Shown here one piece after another: positions 10,977-22,680 of a DNA stretch of 64,000 nucleotides. Both the position numbers and the translations under genes were made by a program. This stretch comes from Hofstenia miamia. Lineage: Eukaryota > Xenacoelomorpha > Acoela. Below the pieces are notes generated by a model. The model saw only the letters and a program-made list of their open reading frames with translations. It ran no database searches and had not been told where the DNA came from. Where the stretch lies: contig SCFE01000024.1 in assembly GCA_004352715.1 (NCBI GenBank), positions 1,180,905-1,244,904 of the forward strand. The letters run 5' to 3'. The first letter of the stretch is position 1. Every line of letters begins with the position of its first letter.

Positions 10977-11045
10977 TGTCGCTTTTTGTTAACATTTCTT
11001 CCAAGTTTAGACCGTTTTTTTGCAGGTGGATCTCCTAAAAGTTTT
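10977..11045 (-). CDS. BTB/POZ-domain gene, internal exon (basic, NLS-like)
   Basis: On the minus strand the acceptor is TTTGGTTTTTAG (AG at 11047-11046) and the donor GTAAGT (GT at 10976-10975). The 69 bases are one base, 22 codons and two bases. The peptide KLLGDPPAKKRSKLGR continues to NVNKKR: two basic clusters about ten residues apart, the spacing of a bipartite nuclear-localisation signal. Entry and exit phases fit exon 15145-15223 (leaves two bases) and exon 8014-8155 (starts with one base). The exon is short, so support rests on splice sites, phase and composition. Confidence 0.42.
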
Positions 11046-13280
11046 CTAAAAACCAAATTTATGAAAAACAATGAAATAACATACGAGTCAACCATGTCAA
11101 CCAAGAACCGCAGTGAACCGGTGAGGGGTTGTTTCTTACGAACAAAACAGCGACGGAAGTGTTGTAAAAAATTCTAAAAATAATTAATCAAAATAATATT
11201 TGAAAACATTACAATAAGTGCCTTTTAATCATGCAATCAATTATATTAGTCATCCACCAATATTTGAATGTATTTTTAGCTCTAAAAATATGTATTTAAT
11301 GGTAATGTGTATTTAATGTGAAAGAAATTAAACTGCTATGATCGTGAGCAGAGTTGGACACGGGAGAAATTCTATAACTTTCAAACGCTAGGTTTACGGA
11401 GGGTAAACTAAATTTTTGGGACGCATTATGAAATATTTGGCCTAGTTATGAAATTTCGGACTAGTTTTGTCTGTGATGAGAGTACAATAGGAAGGGACAA
11501 ACCCGCTCTGTTCGAAAAATGTCAGTTTTCAATGAGACTCGTTTTAGCTAGATATTTTGAGTTCTCCGATTTGATTAGATGTTCTCCTGTCATTTAATAA
11601 GTATTTAAATATAAGATTATAAGAAACGTATATTAAATGTAATTTTGTGCAAAAAGGAAAGCAGAACAATAAATTGGCTATGTTAAAATCAGGTTCATTT
11701 TGGGCTCGCTATATATCCAAACCATTGCTGAAGCTTGGCTCGGCTCGGCTCGCCTCGTTGGTAGGCTAGGGCAGTTAGGTTAGAAATTAATTAACTTGCT
11801 TAATTCGTCAGATGATATGTTAATTGGTTCGCTCTGTCGGTCTTACAAATTGAAATTTACAAGAACAATGAAATCTAGACACACCGCGCACTAGCCAACT
11901 GTAACATGGAATTATTAATTAATGCGCATTTTGATAAGAAAATAACAAGGTTGCTTAATAGTGATACAAAACATCACAATTAAATGTACATGAACATGTA
12001 AAGACAATGTATACAAACAAATATCAATCTAGATACAAGCACAAATATAAAACACGCAAATTCAACCAAAAATTCCAAATCAAAACAAAAGAAACAATTA
12101 AAAACTCTTGAGTACAGCACACTGGGTGTAATTAATCAAATAAATTGGCATCTTCATATACGCTCACACAACTTCTTGAAAATTTAAATAGCTTGTATCA
12201 CGGGTCAACATGTTTAAGCGTGTGCGTCCGGGAGACGAGGTCAGCACCAAGTAGTCCTCCGATCGTGAGTGTTGAATTAAAATAGGTAACTATAGCCGCC
12301 GATTAGGAAAAACGGATAAAAAATAACATGTTTGCTATATTTCAAATTATTTTTTTAATTAGTCTTAACAGTTGAAATTTGTCAGCTAGTATATTTTTGA
12401 TGCATCAGCAACGACGATCGTTTCTTGCTTTGCTTCATAGTATGTATATTGCCTTGTTCTACCAATTAAAAATTGAGAAAGAATGCAACATTATTAGCAA
12501 AAATACACAGAAATTAATTCAAATTTTGTCAGAATACCCTTAGAATATGCACAATGTCCATGTTAACATAGCATTGTAGCATTGCTGTTAGTGATGTGCG
12601 GGTTCGGGTACAGTTAAGCCTACTATTTCACAATACGTTTATTTTAAAGAAATTATTTAAAAAATAGTTTACAAACAAGGCCTTGAAAAAGTTTGAAATT
12701 ATCTAGTCCTTTGCTCAATCATTTATGGAAATTGTTGTGATACAGCAACAGTAAATAGAACATTTTACAATTTTAATATTCATAAAACAGGCTTTGATTT
12801 GGTTGGCAATGGGAACACTAGAGGTAGAAATTAATTGATAACAATAGATGGGACCTCTTTCTAGCAATTAATGAATTGCAATTAGTAATATTGTCCAGCA
12901 AAATAATTTCACGAATATACAATCTTTGCAATAAATGCAATTTCATCATATTCTATTCATTTTGAACAAACCGATTATTACAATAACAGTTAAAAACAAA
13001 GCTACCAAAGACTTACCAAAATATGAATGAGTAATGTAAATTTTTATGTCTTGACTGGAATTACGTTATAAAGATATGCTTCAAAAATTTTAATTCATTA
13101 GGTAGCATTTTGCAAGCTTGGCAGAATCTGAGATGGAGAGCAAACAAATTTTTCAGAGAAAATTGGTAGCATTATGATTGCTGATATACATAGGCTTCAA
13201 ATTCAAATATAACTAATTTGGTTCCGCGGCTTAGGATATTATAATGTTCTTAGCACTAATTCAACCTGTTAACCTCCCAC
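11046..13280. other. Intronic AT-rich sequence, no gene seen
   Basis: No protein or RNA recognised. A GC-rich patch at about 11690-11765 (repeated 'ggctcg' words) is the reverse complement of a related patch at 54165-54250 and is part of a dispersed repeat. A second small GC-rich patch lies at 12200-12270. The words at about 12590-12615 resemble termini of hAT-type MITEs, but no matching second end was found. Confidence 0.55.
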
Positions 13281-14966
13281 AGTGTCAGTAGTTCGCTTGC
13301 AGGTCATTTTCGCAAAACCCCATATTTATGTAGGCTACTTTGCTAACTCTGTCTTCGCTTCAGACGTTGTTGATCACCTTCGTTCCTCCTCACTTACTTT
13401 TGATGATGTCTTTCCCGTAACACAACGTAATGATTCTTCATTCTTATCCCTTCAAATTCTAATCTCTCACTCATGGATTCTGATGTATGGTCTGAATGCC
13501 TCCTAATTCATTACTATCGTCTCTCTGATGATCAGCACAAACATTTTGGTCTTCGTCCCCGTCGTCGTGCTGCTTTTCATCGTGATTGACTACCTGATCC
13601 GCCTGGCTTTGAATGTGTTTCTCCACTTAACTCTGGTTTTTCTTATTGCCCGTCAATGTTCAGTCTGGTCTCTGTAAATGTTCATTTCAGTTTTTATAAC
13701 TTCTTGCAGTTATCTGTTGACTACATTTGCATCACTGAAACCTGGCACGATCCTGCTGTTGCTGACAGTGTTGTTTTTCCGATCATAATGATATAATGAT
13801 CCTGGTTGCATTATCTATCTTGACATTTCTAAAGCTTTTGATCGGTTCCCTCATTCTATTCTTCTTGACAAGTTACGTTTATTTGGATTTGATGCTGATT
13901 CCATCGAATTTTTTCAGTCTTATATAACCAACCGTCGTCAATGTGTCAAAATTAATTCATCTCTTTACTCCCCTGCTCTTATAGCTAGTGGCGCCTCTCA
14001 AGTTTCTATGTTTGCTGTTGTTTTCTTCCTTGTTGCCATTAACTACCTACCTCAATCTGTTCTCAACTCGTCTTGCTTACTGTATGACAATCACATTGCG
14101 ATTTTTGACTTCAGCAGTTCCTTTGCCTCCAATATCTCATCTGATCTTGATTTGTTGTCTATTTGGGCTTCTGTCAACCTTCTTGATTTTAGTCCTGCCA
14201 AGAAATCTGGAATCTCCTATTCAGTGTCTCATCCAATGGATCTACCTCTCCCAGTGAAAGCTTTCCCTCATCATACTCATCTTCGAGTTCAACTTGATGC
14301 CAACTTAAATTGGACTGGGCATGTGTCCTTTGCTTCCGCACTCTTTGCCCTCTTTCGTAATGTTCCCTTTAATATATCATCTGCTGTGAAACTCTTGTTG
14401 TTCAAGTCCATTCCTTGGGTTATTCCTCTCTGTGCTTTTCCCTGTTGGTGACCATCTCGTGCCTTGTTCCACTCCATGGAAAGGTGCTAGAAATGTGCTT
14501 TTAAATAGATTTCTCCCTTACCATGACAAAGAAATTTTTCTCAAATTCTCCACTCTCACTTCCCTTTAATGCCTGTGATCTCCTCCTGTTCAATAGTTTA
14601 CTAACCTTGATCCATTTGATTTTATAACATTCTCGAATTCCCACTCTACTCGCTCTGAGGATGTTTTCACGTTCCCTGTTCGTCGTCTTAAGAAACATCG
14701 CACCTGCCATTCATTTTTTAATAATGGTTGTGCTTTGGCTAATTTCCTCCTGGCTCTTAAATCTCCAGCTGCTATTGACTTTTTCTTGCCCTTGCGCTTC
14801 AAGAAATCTCCGCTGTCCGTTCTCTCGGTTTGCTTACTCCTCTATCTACTCCTATTTCATCTTCTGTAACTGTCCTCGTTGCCGAAAAACTTAATTTTTA
14901 TTCTTTTGTTTTGTTGGCCTTTCCGACATAATAAATTCATTAATTTATATTTATTATTATTATAGA
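13281..14966 (+). pseudogene. Decayed LINE (CR1/Jockey-type) ORF2 relic
   Basis: The plus strand shows, in broken frames, an endonuclease piece (YICITETWHDPAV at about 13720-13760) followed directly by reverse transcriptase motif A: IYLDISKAFDR at about 13810-13850, then FFQSYITNRRQCVKI at about 13910-13950. The template-grip 'PQGS' block is degraded (SGASQVS) and the catalytic YADD is replaced by LYDNH at about 14080. The C-terminal part runs to about 14890, and a (TTA)n tail lies at about 14940-14964. The C/T-rich sense strand differs from the AT-rich surroundings. Much of the endonuclease-to-RT linker is missing. Confidence 0.72.
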
Positions 14967-15144
14967 AATGATAACAAATTTCAATGCTGAAATCTGTATA
15001 CCTTTTTTTCAAAATCTTCAAGACAACTGGGACAAGGCAAGGGAGATGACTTGTTCTTTATGAAAGCCGATGTACAGCTAAGACAATATATTAGATAACA
15101 TAATTTAAGGAAGAACCATTGATTATATTAATGTCACTACTCAC

Positions 15145-15223
15145 CTAAATAAATGTTTTTTCTGCGTATTAGCGTCAAGATGAGAAATTTCAACATCACA
15201 AACAGCACATTCAACAGTCATCA
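15145..15223 (-). CDS. BTB/POZ-domain gene, exon with UBZ-like Cys2-His piece
   Basis: On the minus strand the acceptor is CTAAATTTTAG (AG at 15225-15224) and the donor GTGAGTAG (GT at 15144-15143). The 79 bases hold two bases, 25 codons starting with an ATG, and two bases. The peptide MTVECAVCDVEISHL then QKKHLF has the C-x2-C and downstream His of a UBZ4-type ubiquitin-binding zinc finger (C-x2-C-x11-H-x3-C). With exon 10977-11045 joined directly, the last Cys would be missing, so a symmetric intervening exon may be overlooked or the finger is not complete. A UBZ followed by BTB is the order seen in SLX4 (BTBD12) proteins; that identity is only a suggestion. Confidence 0.4.
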
Positions 15224-17330
15224 CTAAAATTTAGAAAGCTTTCAAACATTGTCATTATAAAGAATATATTCTTCAGTCATTGTAAGCAATACTGGATCTC
15301 ATTTACTACAATGAAAATACTTGGCAGCATTGTATTTTTAAGCAATGGCGGTTTACACAGTACTGGAGCATAATATGAAAACGAAATTGTATTTTGGACA
15401 ATGAACTTTAGTCTTTTTACACAGTCACAGATTTTTCCGCAATATTATCGTAGTTCTTTGGCAATTTGAAAAAAATTTACCCAGATTTTTTGGTGAGTTC
15501 ATAAATGAGAACCTATATGAGGCTATGTGCGAACAATTGGGTGTGATATCCGATATTTTAGAAATCCCTTTACACAATGCTAATATGTATATCAGGAATA
15601 CAAAAAAGTTATTGTCGAATTTTTTCAACTTATTTCTAACCAATTTTTTTATTAAAAAACGATTCTAAGAATGCAGGAATCAACTTTTATTGGCAAGTAC
15701 ATTGTTGAATGATTCAGGTATTATGGTATTATATAACTAAAATCATTTTAGTCTTCATTTTTAAGGTACCCAACATGTCTCATGCATTAGTAAAGAGAAA
15801 ACAAGTTTTGTTTTCCAAATAGCAGAACTCATGTGAGACATTATGCTTCATTGACAGTATTCACCAAACTCTCTTCAAGAAATGTTGTCTGTCTTTAAGC
15901 TTAGTTAATCATATATATATATATAAATTTTTGTATTTAATTTCATTGTTTTCATAGAAAATGTATTTCGGAATATAATTTGAAACATTGCTTGTTTTTC
16001 TTTTTCCAGCTAGCAGACCAGTAGCATACTAATAAGCTGCAGACTTAATTGCAGGCATAAACTTAGTTATTAGATTACAACATAAAAAACAAACGTTTAC
16101 TTATGAAAATAATGACAGACCATTCCTTTGCAAACTCTTTGATTTCGATTTTATTATTCTTCAAAAAGCAAACAGTTCATTTCTAACAATCTAAATACGG
16201 CTGGTATCATATCGTTAAGATATCCATTACACACATTTAATACTAGGAAATTAGTATATTTAAAAAACCTAACTTAACAAATTGTATAAATGTATAAATG
16301 TACATTGTACGCAAACTTGATACATCAAGACCCCGCAACACATTAGATGTCTCAAAGGAGAGGCAGTAACAGAGACACATGCCAAACATTCTCATCGAAT
16401 TTTTTTGTGATTTTTAAATTTAAAATTAAATTGTAAAAGTCTTTTTCAAGTATACGCAGTGGTGGTAATAGCGTATAATAAGTGATGGAAGTAACAGTTA
16501 AAGAGGAGGGGACTTTGCCCTTAAATAGTGAATTTCACTTGAGAATAGCCTTCTACAATTAGTTAGGTGGGAGCCCAGGCTGAGCACAGCTCTAAAAGAC
16601 CTGAGTAATGGCACTAAAGTGTATCAACTCTCTATTTTAAAATCTAGCAAACCAAATTCTAATTTTTTTGCGTCATAAAATGGAAAATTTTGAAAAAAAC
16701 TATTTTTGTATTTAACAGCAAAACTGAATGCTCATAATTGCCATCCCTGAATCTATGTAATCAATGTGAATGTTACATTTTAATCTTTCAAAAATTACAC
16801 AAAGCAACTATTTAGTCAGGAATAACTGAGAGCATATATAATAAATTCATTTTCGTAATACTGCTGCTGATTGTTTTATTATTTAAAGTCCTTAACCTTT
16901 TAAACGCCATGTTCCCATTTATTTTTGGAAAGCATTTCCAAAGTTTACTATCACTAAAGAGCCGATGTAATTATTATAAGGGACTAAACTGAGTCTTATT
17001 AATCGAGTTCCATAATAATATTTATATTAGAACATAATTTTTTTACCAAATTTCTTAATATAGTACAATATTTCCTGTAAATTATTTTATTTTATTCAAT
17101 ATATGCAATAATTTCATACTATGCCAGAGAAAAACTAATATCATTTTGCTGCAAAAACTATTGAAAGATAAATAATTTATGCCACTATTGGATGCACGCA
17201 ATTTCTGAATATTAGAAAGGTAATAAAATGGAAACTTGGCCATTTATGCACAATATCTTGTAAAATGGGATTCTATTTGATTCAAACTAATATTTGCTTA
17301 CATGTTTAAGTATGATTTGCAAGCAAAATT
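15224..17330. other. No confident gene
   Basis: AT-rich. A plus-strand frame at about 15490-15660 (FFGEFINENLYEAMCEQ, then VISDILEIPL) is protein-like but has no start, splice signals or family I can name. It may be chance or a relic. A short TA run lies at 15910-15925, and 'atagcagaactcatg' at about 15820-15835 resembles the terminus of the MITE family at 42561 and 55697. Confidence 0.45.
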
Positions 17331-17336
17331 ATAGAT

Positions 17337-18200
17337 ATAATTCTACCTTCAACTGATGGAAATGGTTTTCCATATAATTGTCAAATATAAACAGGAAAAG
17401 ATGAATCTATGGATAAAGCTTTGCCACTTGGTAGCCAGGCGGTAAGTAAGATGTTGAATTTACAGTGTTCCGTTGATGGAAAAGTCACCATATTTTTTCG
17501 AAAATATATTTGCAAATCCTGATCTGTTATGTATCTGGATCAGTGTAGCATCCATGCAACTGGCACTATTAGGGAATCAGAACAAGAGCTGTTAACTCAT
17601 ACTTGTCAAAGATATGAAGAAGGCATCACATGGTGATTATGATTATTGCTCAAACACATCTTTTTTGTATTATGCCACGGGAATGACAATGCAGTCGTGA
17701 CATTTGGCAGCAACTCTACTGGGTGGAGCCTTCCAGACGTGTTAAAAGGCATGTAAATAAATCACAGCAGAATATGTCCCAGCTATACATTATTCACTTT
17801 TGTAATAAAGAAGTAGGAGTGAATTTTCTCGACAAACTGCTTGGAACCTACTGCTGGACAATTTGGGCAAAATAATTGGTGGGGTGCTTATTTTTAAATG
17901 CACTGATCATGATAATTGTTGCTGCATGGTGACTAAACTTAATCTCCTCTCATTCACTATAGATTTTTGCGTGAAATTGGATTGTTTGTGCAAATCATCT
18001 GTTATTTTGAAGCCATGATTATGCACCCCAATGTATACAATTGACTCAATTAGAGATGATGGTGTGTCCTATGATCGCGTGGCATGCACACAAGGAAGAT
18101 TTGTGCATTGCAAATCAAATAGTACAGTGATGTGCAACAAATATTAAAATCATTTACATCATAATTGCTTTGATTTGTCCCATAAAAATTGAATACTTTT
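17337..18200 (+). pseudogene. piggyBac-type transposase relic with C-terminal Cys-rich end
   Basis: In shifting plus-strand frames: DGNGFPYNCQI, stop, TGKDESMDKALPLGSQAV (the piggyBac 'Y.G.D....LG..VV' block); FFENIFANPDLLC (the 'FFDN.F.S..L' block, with the catalytic Asp read as Glu); ATGTIRES (the 'GTIR' block); NDNAVVTFGSN (the '..DN.VV...S' block); and finally a Cys/His-rich remnant at about 18080-18190 (QGRFVHCK, MCNKY, HHNCF) matching the C-terminal cysteine-rich domain. Several stops and shifts make it dead. No terminal repeats were identified. Confidence 0.68.
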
Positions 18201-20015
18201 GTACATTCTAGAGGCCTAGTTACCATTTTGTAACAATTATAAACTGGATATTTTATAGCAAATAAGGTGGGATTTTCTTAATTGACATGCTTGTAAGTCA
18301 TTAAACACATGATATGCACATATTCAAATTGATCATATAGCTGTCTTAAAAGGTATATCGATATCTTAAAGCATACACTTTTGGAAATTTACAAAAACTT
18401 TATGAAACTACGAATAGAACAACGTGCTTAGAACTAGTTCTGTTGAATCAAATCTAATTTCAAATTATATAGAACTAAGGTTCAACAAGGACATGCATTC
18501 TATTTCATTGTAACCTTTGAGAAACAAGTGTATATATTAATATTAACACCATAATTATAATAACAATAAAGCTACGAGTACACTTTATGAAAAAATTATT
18601 TCTATGTAAAAGCGGAAATCAGGTAACTATATAAAGCATAACATCATTATTGCGGCTTTAATATATAACTAACAGAATTTGGATCAAATTTCTGCACTGC
18701 AACTGTATGAATAGCTTCAATAAAAAATAGCCAATGATGCCAAATTAGCTAAATGTTTATCACTGTAGTAAAAATACCCGAAAAGAAATTGCCTTACATA
18801 CTTGAATAAAACCTTTATGTCTTTATCCCTAATTTTTAAATGAAATTATAAATATCTTTTCAGTAACTATTTTATATTGATCATGAATCTTCAGTTTTTA
18901 AATTTAAAAAGAAATTTTAGACTTCTGAGTATCCTAGTAAGTACACCAAACTATCATTTCGCTTTATGAAAAAATAGAGCCCTGTTCTGGTTAAAATTTT
19001 CGAATATCAAAATCCATTACGAATTTTAAGAAACTATGCAGATTTAATGGTATCTCTAAAAAAGTATGAAAAATAAAATGTTTAGAATGTCGGTGCCCTC
19101 CAATTTTGGACTTGTCAAATAGTTAAAGACATTTGAATTTAATAGAGTGCATTGCAACAATAAATTATAACATACTGTGCACGCCAAAAATATTTGAATA
19201 TGATATCATTAAATATTTCTTATGTTTGCTAATTCTTATTTGATAAATCAGATGAAAAAAGCATTTCTTTTGGTATTGATGATAACTTAATTCTTAAGCT
19301 ATCTTCTCATTAAATATATTTTCTTAGAATAAATTTCATTTGCTAATATACTCTTTTTTTTATTGGTAAAATACCATAATTTCTTTCAAAATAAATCCAT
19401 CTTAAAGGTTGTTTTCAGTATTTTACATAATTAGACATTCAATCCTTAATACATTTTTTAAGTAGACTTATTTAATTTATATAGTTTAATTTGTTTTTGG
19501 AAAAATTTCAAATCATTGAGTTTCTTAGTAAATTAGGTATTATATTTATTTGAGGTGTCATAAATTGGGTTCAGGTCAAAACATGGTAGGACTCAGATTT
19601 GGCAGCATGCATATGCTTTATCAATTGATAACATTTTGGCTTTTCTGTTCTGATTTCCTTCACAACATATGGAATGTGCAATAGGATTGATTTAAAAAAA
19701 CCAAAATAATAGACTGATATACTTCTACATAATTAGCCATGCAATCTATACAATGTTAATTGAAAAAACTTCTGATTTATGTATGATTATCAGCCAATTA
19801 TTGAGGTAACATGCTTACCCAATGCTGGCTTAAGTTGACTTCCCCTTAATTTCACTAATATTGAATTTGGTATTTATCAAGAATACCCTAAATAATAAGA
19901 ATATGTTGCTGTGATTTCATGATTGGTTCAATTCAGAAAAATGATACCTAATACCTAAAATTTATGTTTGCATTCAAATACAGAACAATGGAAATTAAAT
20001 TCAAGAAGAGAATGG
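18201..20015. other. No gene seen
   Basis: Strongly AT-rich with short frames only. No protein, RNA or repeat structure recognised. Confidence 0.55.
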
Positions 20016-20020
20016 GTCTT

Positions 20021-20152
20021 TGTTATAATATTCTATGTTGTTATGTTATAGTGTTATGTTGTGTTCTTATATTTGTAACGTTTAATATGTATTTCAGGTT
20101 GTTGAATAAAAGCTTGTAATACCTGTTTTCCTCTTCTGAGCTGACTACAACA
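20021..20152 (+). repeat. 5' LTR (132 bp)
   Basis: TG...CA ends. It contains GTTGAATAAAAGC, which includes an AATAAA polyadenylation signal. It differs from the 3' LTR by a handful of substitutions and one short indel (about five bases). Confidence 0.92.
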
Positions 20153-20153
20153 A

Positions 20154-20165
20154 TTTTATTCAACA
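20154..20165 (+). promoter_or_regulatory. Putative primer-binding site complementary to the LTR itself
   Basis: One base after the LTR, the 12-mer TTTTATTCAACA is the exact reverse complement of TGTTGAATAAAA inside the LTR (20100-20111; also 23107-23118). I do not recognise a tRNA-type PBS starting TGG at this place. A PBS that pairs with the 5' end of the element's own RNA is the Tf1 self-priming design. The inference depends on transcription starting near 20100. Confidence 0.55.
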
Positions 20166-20169
20166 CCAA

Positions 20170-20982
20170 TGAAGTTTTGACCTCCTGATCTCCCATCCAA
20201 CCTGACACAGGATCAGTGGTTATGGTGGAAACATTGCTTTACTGATGGGCTCACAATTAATGAAGTAACAGAGGATAGCCACAAGCTGACATTTCTGCAT
20301 TCATATGCTGGTGCTGACCATTTTGCAATTTAGGAACATGCTATGACGTTTGCAGATGTGATTCCATTCTAGACTCACAATTTAAGAAACCTTCAAGAGT
20401 GATATTCACAAGGCACCAAGTATTATCATGCAAACAAGGAGATGATGAATTTATAGCTGATTTTCTAAAATGTTTGCATGTTCTTGTAGAATGGTGTGAG
20501 TGTGTCAATTTAGATATACAGCAACACAAAGACATGTTGCTAAGGGATGGTCTCATTTTTGGAATCTGGTCAGATGTGATTCATGCTCAATTACTAGAGC
20601 TAGCTGATGCAAATGCAGTCAAGGTTTCAACAGGATTTTCAAAATCTTTTGGGGCTGGTATAGAGGAGACTGCTTTTCAGAGAAAATCTTACAGAAGAAT
20701 AAGCAAGATTTTACCTTGCATTTTGCTAAATGCAACTTTTGTGGGTTGAAGGATCATCAGAGATCAAAATGTCCTGCAAAGAACAGCAAGTGTCTTAAGT
20801 GTGGTAAGGCTGGTCACTGGGCCACAGTGTGCAGATCAGTGACTGCAGCAGGGTTTCAAGAACAAGACTCATCTAATGAAGAGGCGAGTTGCATTGCATC
20901 AGTTCTGTGTGCTGTGGGATCAAATCAAGGAATCTATCAGGACGTAGGTATAGGAGAAGCTGAGCAAATATTAGTGCTCTAA
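20170..20982 (+). pseudogene. gag-like polyprotein with two CCHC zinc knuckles (broken)
   Basis: Starts at the ATG at 20170 just after the PBS, with an early stop. The capsid-like part can be followed through DQWLWWKHCF, HKLTFLHSYAGADHF, IFTRHQVLSCKQGDDEFIADFLK and LRDGLIFGIWSD in two frames. The nucleocapsid end has two knuckles, CNFCGLKDHQRSKC and CLKCGKAGHWATVC, both C-x2-C-x4-H-x4-C, for RNA packaging. Frameshifts at about 20370 and 20620-20720 separate the pieces. A fragment of the same gag recurs at 45793-46038. Confidence 0.78.
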
Positions 20983-22680
20983 TTGATCCAAGATCCACTC
21001 ATTTGTTCTTGAAAGCATCTCTTGCCAGTCTGCAGGATTGAAATTTGTTCAGTCCAATTCTTCTACTCATCTTGCATCAGGTCAAAAGTTTCCAGTGGTA
21101 GCCTACTGCTCAACTTTGTTGCATATAGGTGAACATTATTACACTGTAATGTTTTTTGTAGTAGAATCTCTTATATGCAATGCACTTATTGGATTGGATG
21201 TTCTTAGCCAGCACATTCTTCTGTTAATCTAGCATTGGGAGGAAGACGAGATAACTTATCAATCTCTTGCTTTGCATTGGTTGCAGCCACTGAGGAAGAA
21301 GCCTCCAAAAAAAATCGTTTCCAGCCATGAGAGTGACTACTCCTCAGATTTTTACTGCTGGGGTTTACACAGAGCAGCTCCTGTTGAGACACCTTCGAGA
21401 AGCTCGACCAGAAAATGCTGAATTTATGAGAAGGGAAGTAGTGAAATTGTTGTCTGAAGGCATTATTGAACCTTCAACACCTCCTTTTNNNNNNNNNNNN
21501 NNNNNNNNNNNNNNNNNNNNNNNNNNNNNNNNNNNNNNNNNNNNNNNNNNNNNNNNNNNNNNNNNNNNNNNNNNNNNNNNNNNNNNNNNNNNNNNNNNNN
21601 NNNNNNNNNNNNNNNNNNNNNNNNNNNNNNNNNNNNNNNNNNNNNNNNNNNNNNNNNNNNNNNNNNNNNNNNNNNNNNNNNNNNNNNNNNNNNNNNNNNN
21701 NNNNNNNNNNNNNNNNNNNNNNNNNNNNNNNNNNNNNNNNNNNNNNNNNNNNNNNNNNNNNNNNNNNNNNNNNNNNNNNNNNNNNNNNNNNNNNNNNNNN
21801 NNNNNNNNNNNNNNNNNNNNNNNNNNNNNNNNNNNNNNNNNNNNNNNNNNNNNNNNNNNNNNNNNNNNNNNNNNNNNNNNNNNNNNNNNNNNNNNNNNNN
21901 NNNNNNNNNNNNNNNNNNNNNNNNNNNNNNNNNNNNNNNNNNNNNNNNNNNNNNNNNNNNNNNNNNNNNNNNNNNNNNNNNNNNNNNNNNNNNNNNNNNN
22001 NNNNNNNNNNNNNNNNNNNNNNNNNNNNNNNNNNNNNNNNNNNNNNNNNNNNNNNNNNNNNNNNNNNNNNNNNNNNNNNNNNNNNNNNNNNNNNNNNNNN
22101 NNNNNNNNNNNNNNNNNNNNNNNNNNNNNNNNNNNNNNNNNNNNNNNNNNNNNNNNNNNNNNNNNNNNNNNNNNNNNNNNNNNNNNNNNNNNNNNNNNNN
22201 NNNNNNNNNNNNNNNNNNNNNNNNNNNNNNNNNNNNNNNNNNNNNNNNNNNNNNNNNNNNNNNNNNNNNNNNNNNNNNNNNNNNNNNNNNNNNNNNNNNN
22301 NNNNNNNNNNNNNNNNNNNNNNNNNNNNNNNNNNNNNNNNNNNNNNNNNNNNNNNNNNNNNNNNNNNNNNNNNNNNNNNNNNNNNNNNNNNNNNNNNNNN
22401 NNNNNNNNNNNNNNNNNNNNNNNNNNNNNNNNNNNNNNNNNNNNNNNNNNNNNNNNNNNNNNNNNNNNNNNNNNNNNNNNNNNNNNNNACCAGTTCACTT
22501 GCCTTCTGTTTGGTGTTACTAACACTGTTCCTGCATTTCAGAGAATTATGGATGACTTTATAAGTAAGCATAATCTTCAAGGTGCTCTTCCATTCTTAGA
22601 TGATGTCATCATAGGCAGGGCAACACAGGCAGAGCATGATGAGAATCTCAGATCCTTCTTAGCTGCAGTAGGTAATAAAG
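20965..22680 (+). pseudogene. pol remnant: protease trace and reverse transcriptase, split by a gap
   Basis: In a frame shifted from gag, ISALIDPRSTHLFL (about 20970-21010) aligns with retropepsin 'ALIDSGST.SF', but the catalytic Asp-Ser/Thr-Gly triad reads Asp-Pro-Arg, so the protease is inactive. RT entry is seen as MRREVVKLLSEGIIEPS just before the N run (21489-22488). After the gap FGVTNTVPAFQRIMDDF and LPFLDDVIIG (motif C, LDD) follow, then EHDENLRSFL. After that the frame no longer resembles pol. No RNase H or integrase is present. Confidence 0.75.
21489..22488. other. Assembly gap (1000 N)
   Basis: Run of exactly 1000 N inside the RT of the LTR element. The round number suggests a nominal length. 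Confidence 0.99.

Noticed and set aside
17440-17446. GTAAGTAAG at about 17440 as a splice donor of a plus-strand exon
   Set aside because: The peptide continues straight through it in piggyBac register (GSQAVSKML), so the GT is inside a transposase codon pair.
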